From the IMG/VR virus record IMGVR_UViG_3300042691_038861, positions 1 to 50,593 of that record: a stretch of 50,593 nucleotides of DNA, one strand, 5' to 3'. Positions 47,071 to 50,593 of this stretch are shown here, in pieces. Source of the stretch: a virus. Made by a program: the position numbers and the translations under genes. Position 1 is the first letter of the stretch. Every line of letters starts with the position of its first letter. The notes below the pieces were generated by a model, which saw nothing but the letters and a program-made list of their open reading frames with translations, was not told the origin of the DNA and searched no databases.

Positions 47071-47517
47071 GGGCTGTATTAAATTCTTAGTGTGCTTTCT
47101 TGTATCTTCCTGACCAGAGCTTGCGGCGGCATTCATTGGCTTTCTTAAAAATTCTGGATCTTGGTCAACATCTGGGTCGTGATCTATTCTTGGAAAGTGG
47201 GCAAATGCGTTTATATTTCTTTTCTTACCACCAGTTATTTTTATAATTTCATTGTGTATTTCATTACAACGAATATAAAAATTTTGGTCTATCTCTTCCG
47301 AATCTAACAGGTCAATAGCCTTATTTGGCGTAACACCAATCATTTCAAGAGATTGAATTAAATCCTGTATAAAATCTTGTTTATTAGCAGGATCATCCAT
47401 ACCATCTCTTGCTTTTACGAATAAGTGAATAACTTGTTGCTTAATTGGATCACCATAAAGAACTTTTCTTACTTCTTCTTTTATTAATTGTTTTATAAAA
47501 CTTGTTTTAATTTTCAT
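47068..47517 (-). CDS. Tag-like small protein after primase, 149 aa
   Basis: The N-terminus MKIKTSFIKQLIKEEVRKVL matches the shared tag in the positions of K, L/I and E, but the residues after it (YGDPIKQQ) do not form an I/L-x-E site. The body is helical and acidic with an Asp-rich stretch (HFPRIDHDPDVDQDPEFL) and no family is recognised. It overlaps the primase gene by 4 nt (ATGA). It is read just before a terminator. Confidence 0.6.
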   Translation of the reverse strand: MKIKTSFIKQLIKEEVRKVLYGDPIKQQVIHLFVKARDGMDDPANKQDFIQDLIQSLEMIGVTPNKAIDLLDSEEIDQNFYIRCNEIHNEIIKITGGKKRNINAFAHFPRIDHDPDVDQDPEFLRKPMNAAASSGQEDTRKHTKNLIQP

Positions 47518-48458
47518 AGGTTTGCCAACTTATTTAAGAGAAAATAATCTTTTCCATTAATTAGTTTAGCGTTCCGTTTGCATTCCAAGAATTGTTCGTG
47601 TGACATATCACCAACATCCATACCATATGGAATTGGAACCTTATAAATTTCTGCGTCATATTGCAGTAAATCAAGAATCAAACGTTCTGCTTTCTTTTCG
47701 GCGTCTGGGTCTAATGCAATATAGATCGCTGGGTCGTGCTTTATGATATCTCTGAACAGCTTTGAGCTTTCGCGCATCGTAGATCCAAGGATTGGAATAG
47801 CATTACGCGCTTTAATTGCATCAAAAACGCCTTCTACGATTGTAACATCGCTGCTCCAATCAACATAAAGTTCATTAAATACCAGATCTTTGCTTACATC
47901 GGGGTTTTTATACTTGGACCAGCCGCCGCCATCATATCGTCTGCCGACGTAATAATTGATTTTACCTTCATTATTGAAGGATGGAATGATGACGCGATTT
48001 TCATATTCTCCAGAAACTGCATATCCCATCTTCCAAAACATGATATCTTGCTGCGAAATACCACGTTCACGCAAATATCTACGCACTGGTAACGAAGTTA
48101 ACGATTGATCCCGATTACAAAGCGTTTGAAACTCTGGTGGAAGTTCTGGAAGTATTGTTTTTTCTTCTGTTGCATCTGGTGCATCGAAGATTTTATCGTA
48201 ATCTGATATTTCAACAATTCCGTGAAGTTCATTCCAATCGCGATTATGACTAAAACTGCCATAGCGAATGACAATTCTGCGGATAGTAGAGCCATTCCAA
48301 TCACATACCCAACATTTAAACTTATCTTTTGATAGATTGATGCTAAGTTTTTTCTTATGGTGTTTACACTTTGGACAAAAGAAAAGATGCTCATTACCAA
48401 CGCGATTGTAATCGCCTAATATTTCTTTTAAGATATTTAACTTTTTTGTTTCTGACAT
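47514..48458 (-). CDS. 61: DNA primase with zinc finger and Toprim domain, gp61-like
   Basis: A 314-residue DnaG-type primase that makes RNA primers on the lagging strand. The N-terminal zinc finger uses C28, C31, C49 and C52 (FFCPKCKHH and FKCWVCDWNG). The Toprim residues are E209 in VTIVEGVFDAIKA and D250/D252 in IYIALDPDAEKKAE. The helicase-interaction domain is short or absent at the C-terminus. It overlaps the RuvC-like gene by 22 nt at its start. The partner helicase is encoded at 1385-2767. Confidence 0.92.
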   Translation of the reverse strand: MSETKKLNILKEILGDYNRVGNEHLFFCPKCKHHKKKLSINLSKDKFKCWVCDWNGSTIRRIVIRYGSFSHNRDWNELHGIVEISDYDKIFDAPDATEEKTILPELPPEFQTLCNRDQSLTSLPVRRYLRERGISQQDIMFWKMGYAVSGEYENRVIIPSFNNEGKINYYVGRRYDGGGWSKYKNPDVSKDLVFNELYVDWSSDVTIVEGVFDAIKARNAIPILGSTMRESSKLFRDIIKHDPAIYIALDPDAEKKAERLILDLLQYDAEIYKVPIPYGMDVGDMSHEQFLECKRNAKLINGKDYFLLNKLANL

Positions 48459-48961
48459 AGAATATAGCCAGCCTTTGCAATCACATAACTATCTGCACGG
48501 TCATATGTACCGGGCTTTGGATTACCATGAGCAGTATACTCTACTTTAAATTTGGGTTCAAGCTCTAAAATTTTCTTCAGTACCACTTCTTTTGCATTTT
48601 CACCTTTTTCAACTTTAATATCAAGTTTTTTACGGGCAGAAGATGCTCCAATGTATTCAGGTTCAGTTTTAAAAACTTCGCAGCATATCCAACTTACTAT
48701 ACCATTAAATTTACCGAGCGTCAAGATGACTTGTGCGCTACTTAAACCTGGTCGAAATGCATTAAGGGATTGTTCAATATAAACGTCTTTAATGTTATAT
48801 AAATTTTTTATCTCTATTAAACGTTCCTTTACAGTTTGGGCTTTTTTGAACATTGAATCTAATTTTCTTAGATCAATCATTTCATTATGTAAAATATGAC
48901 CATCTTCTGTAAGAACAGTAAAACCAGTTATTGAAGTACTAATATCAAGTCCTAATATCAT
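48437..48961 (-). CDS. ruvC: RuvC-like Holliday junction resolvase
   Basis: A 174-residue RNase H-fold endonuclease that cleaves branched DNA before packaging. Acidic residues of the family are visible: D6 in ILGLDISTS, E63 in VYIEQSLNAFRPG, and D154/D157 in DRADSYVIA. T4 uses gp49 (endonuclease VII) for this job, so the RuvC type differs. It follows the fibre gene by 10 nt and overlaps the primase start by 22 nt. Confidence 0.88.
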   Translation of the reverse strand: MILGLDISTSITGFTVLTEDGHILHNEMIDLRKLDSMFKKAQTVKERLIEIKNLYNIKDVYIEQSLNAFRPGLSSAQVILTLGKFNGIVSWICCEVFKTEPEYIGASSARKKLDIKVEKGENAKEVVLKKILELEPKFKVEYTAHGNPKPGTYDRADSYVIAKAGYILCQKQKS

Positions 48962-48971
48962 AAAAAAGCCT

Positions 48972-50593
48972 TTATGTTATAGCTGTCCAGCTTGTACCAT
49001 TATGGAAATACAACGTTGTGCCGCTTACAGCCATTAACCCTAACGAACCAGCGGGTAACGTTGTATATGGAGTTAATTTTACCAAAGAGCTTATCAATTG
49101 TGCAGACCCAGTTAAAGTAATATTTTTGTTTGTTTCAATAGGATATTGATAATCTAATTTGGTATTTGCAATATTTAGGCGATTATCTATTTTTGCCGTC
49201 TCAGCCGTAATAATGGGTAATTGGGAATAAAAATAATTTTTATCGTCAGCGCGGAAATCACCATTTGATCTATAATTTGCGCTGCCAGAAGTTGCAAAAA
49301 GTGGATTGTAATAAGATATTCTAATATCACTTCTAAATGAAGCAATAAAAGGTGTTGTAATTGCGCTATAAACATTTCTTAAATCTAATACGGAGTTAAT
49401 ATTTAGGTTACATTTACCATTTAATAGCATTAGATAATCGGAATTGCTTGTACCAGATAGAGAGGAAGTCGAATTAACCGCTCCAAATTCTATGAAGGTA
49501 TTGTTTGTCGCATTTATAAATCTAAAAAATGGTCCATGCGCTGTCATTGTTGAAACTAAATTTAAAAATGACTGATTATAACCATCAAAACCAATACTTT
49601 TATAGTAAACTGAATCGTTTGGATTTGACCCAACCACTGAACCATATAGAGAAACTCTATCGCCTGATGCTTTGCTGCTAATCATTTTTCTTGGTAGTGT
49701 TACGCTGTCGCAAGATGTAAAACTAAAAGAACAATTATTAGTAAACGCAGATCTAAAATCTATAATAGGAACGCTAACAAACGAAAAATTAATATTTTCA
49801 TAATACGAAGTCACTGAATAGAAAGAATCAACTTGGCTGTAATTAGAGTAAATTGTTGCGTCTATTGAACTTGAAACGTAAGAAGACTGCATAAATGTTT
49901 TTGGACCAATAATTAATCTTGCGCCAAGCGTATTAATAATATTACAAAAAACAATACGGATCTCATCGTTAGAATACGATCCATATCTTGTTTGTAAAGT
50001 TGATCCAATTATTTGACCAGTTGCGCTTTCATCAATCGCTCCAACTGGATGATAGATTGAAGAAAAGAAATAAGTGTCGTTACCATCGCCTTCATTTTTT
50101 GTTAAGTTTAGATTTATGTTCTTAAACTCAATAGTTCCTTCATTACCAATGCTCCTGAAAAAACCATTTACTTCAGTTACATTTTTTGTTATAAAATAAT
50201 CGTTTCTGCCAAATAACGAAGCATAATTTGTATAAGATAAATGTACTGTGCTGCCGGAATTACCAGTGATCAAAAGATCATTGGCTAAAGGATTGCTGAT
50301 CCTGTTGAGATAGTAGCCTTTTAAAGAATTATTAGCTGGGGGTGTTGCAAAATTTAAAGTAAGTGATCGAAAACCGTTTGCATCACCAGAATCGGGATCT
50401 GTTGATGTCTGCGAAACTGGGCTTAAGTTTTGATAAACAGTCTCTTTAGCTCCTTTTAACATCATTAAAAGATTACTTTTATTGCCAGAATATCCTTTAT
50501 TGAAAATATTTACTTTTTCGCTATATGTACCGCTTGCAATATTAATCACAGTATGAAACTGAACTCTCGTAGCGGCTGAATTGTTATATGGAG
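48972..50593 (-). CDS. Fibre-like beta-helix protein, C-terminal part
   Basis: The gene continues beyond the high end of the window; the frame is open to the last complete codon, so the GTG at 50549 is not its start. The visible N-terminal part reads VQFHTVINIASGTYSEKVNI, a pattern of right-handed beta-helix/pectate-lyase-type proteins. The middle is Ser/Asn/Thr-rich with many short strands, and the C-terminus ends LGLMAVSGTTLYFHNGTSWT, typical of fibre or tailspike tips. It probably forms an adsorption or decoration structure. It is followed by the RuvC gene with 10 nt between. Confidence 0.75.
   Translation of the reverse strand, partial: PYNNSAATRVQFHTVINIASGTYSEKVNIFNKGYSGNKSNLLMMLKGAKETVYQNLSPVSQTSTDPDSGDANGFRSLTLNFATPPANNSLKGYYLNRISNPLANDLLITGNSGSTVHLSYTNYASLFGRNDYFITKNVTEVNGFFRSIGNEGTIEFKNINLNLTKNEGDGNDTYFFSSIYHPVGAIDESATGQIIGSTLQTRYGSYSNDEIRIVFCNIINTLGARLIIGPKTFMQSSYVSSSIDATIYSNYSQVDSFYSVTSYYENINFSFVSVPIIDFRSAFTNNCSFSFTSCDSVTLPRKMISSKASGDRVSLYGSVVGSNPNDSVYYKSIGFDGYNQSFLNLVSTMTAHGPFFRFINATNNTFIEFGAVNSTSSLSGTSNSDYLMLLNGKCNLNINSVLDLRNVYSAITTPFIASFRSDIRISYYNPLFATSGSANYRSNGDFRADDKNYFYSQLPIITAETAKIDNRLNIANTKLDYQYPIETNKNITLTGSAQLISSLVKLTPYTTLPAGSLGLMAVSGTTLYFHNGTSWTAIT

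Noticed and set aside
50547-50549. GTG start of the fibre-like gene
   Set aside because: The frame continues open through the window edge with protein-like sequence before it, so the true start lies outside.

Overview
This window looks like part of the genome of a virulent tailed bacteriophage with a contractile tail, distantly related to phage T4. Every convincing gene lies on the minus strand, genes are packed end to end with many 1-4 nt ATGA or TAATG overlaps, base composition is AT-rich, and no gene-free stretch reaches 300 bases (the longest, 35861-36025, is about 165 bases and holds a micro-gene and a hairpin). No integrase, repressor, tRNA, CRISPR array or insertion sequence was seen. 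The host cannot be read from the sequence; an aquatic bacterium is only a guess from general resemblance to environmental T4-like phages.

Layout in the direction of transcription (high to low coordinates). 50593-47068: the end of a beta-helix-like fibre gene, a RuvC-like resolvase, a zinc-finger/Toprim primase and a tagged small protein. 46998-43867: a single-chain Mre11-Rad50 (gp47-gp46) fusion. 43855-42754: three small membrane proteins that resemble a lysis cassette. 42757-40309: two uncharacterised proteins and the large terminase. 40305-29262: portal, two uncharacterised proteins, several proteins carrying a shared N-terminal tag, prohead protease, two fibre or decoration-like proteins, a bS21-like protein, scaffold and major capsid protein. 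29149-11362: a PcfJ-like/helical-repeat protein, two neck proteins, sheath, tail tube, a second tube-like protein with a long disordered tail, tail assembly proteins, tape measure and baseplate. 11353-7245: a short family A DNA polymerase, a divergent tubulin/FtsZ-like protein, a gp32-like single-strand binding protein and UvsX/RecA. 7218-1: a tagged protein, UvdE repair endonuclease, small proteins, a deaminase, a 5' nuclease, a DnaB/gp41-type helicase, a CNPC thioredoxin and the start of a B12-dependent (class II) ribonucleotide reductase.

Together the genes give T4-style head, neck and tail morphogenesis combined with a replication set that differs from T4: family A polymerase with a separate 5' nuclease, fused Mre11-Rad50, and RuvC rather than an endonuclease VII. 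Thioredoxin plus class II reductase and a deaminase supply deoxynucleotides.

The most notable signals are: (i) an N-terminal peptide of about 21 residues shared by four to five otherwise unrelated proteins and ending in the I/L-x-E signature of T4-type prohead protease sites, a candidate capsid-targeting tag; (ii) a gene next to the polymerase whose protein follows the tubulin/FtsZ layout; (iii) compact control elements in which a sigma70-like promoter with a 17-bp spacer is placed on or inside a terminator hairpin, so that the new transcript lacks the 5' arm; (iv) two hairpins with different stems but the same 10-nt loop; (v) micro-genes, a bS21-like protein, a PcfJ-like protein and a duplicated tail-tube gene.
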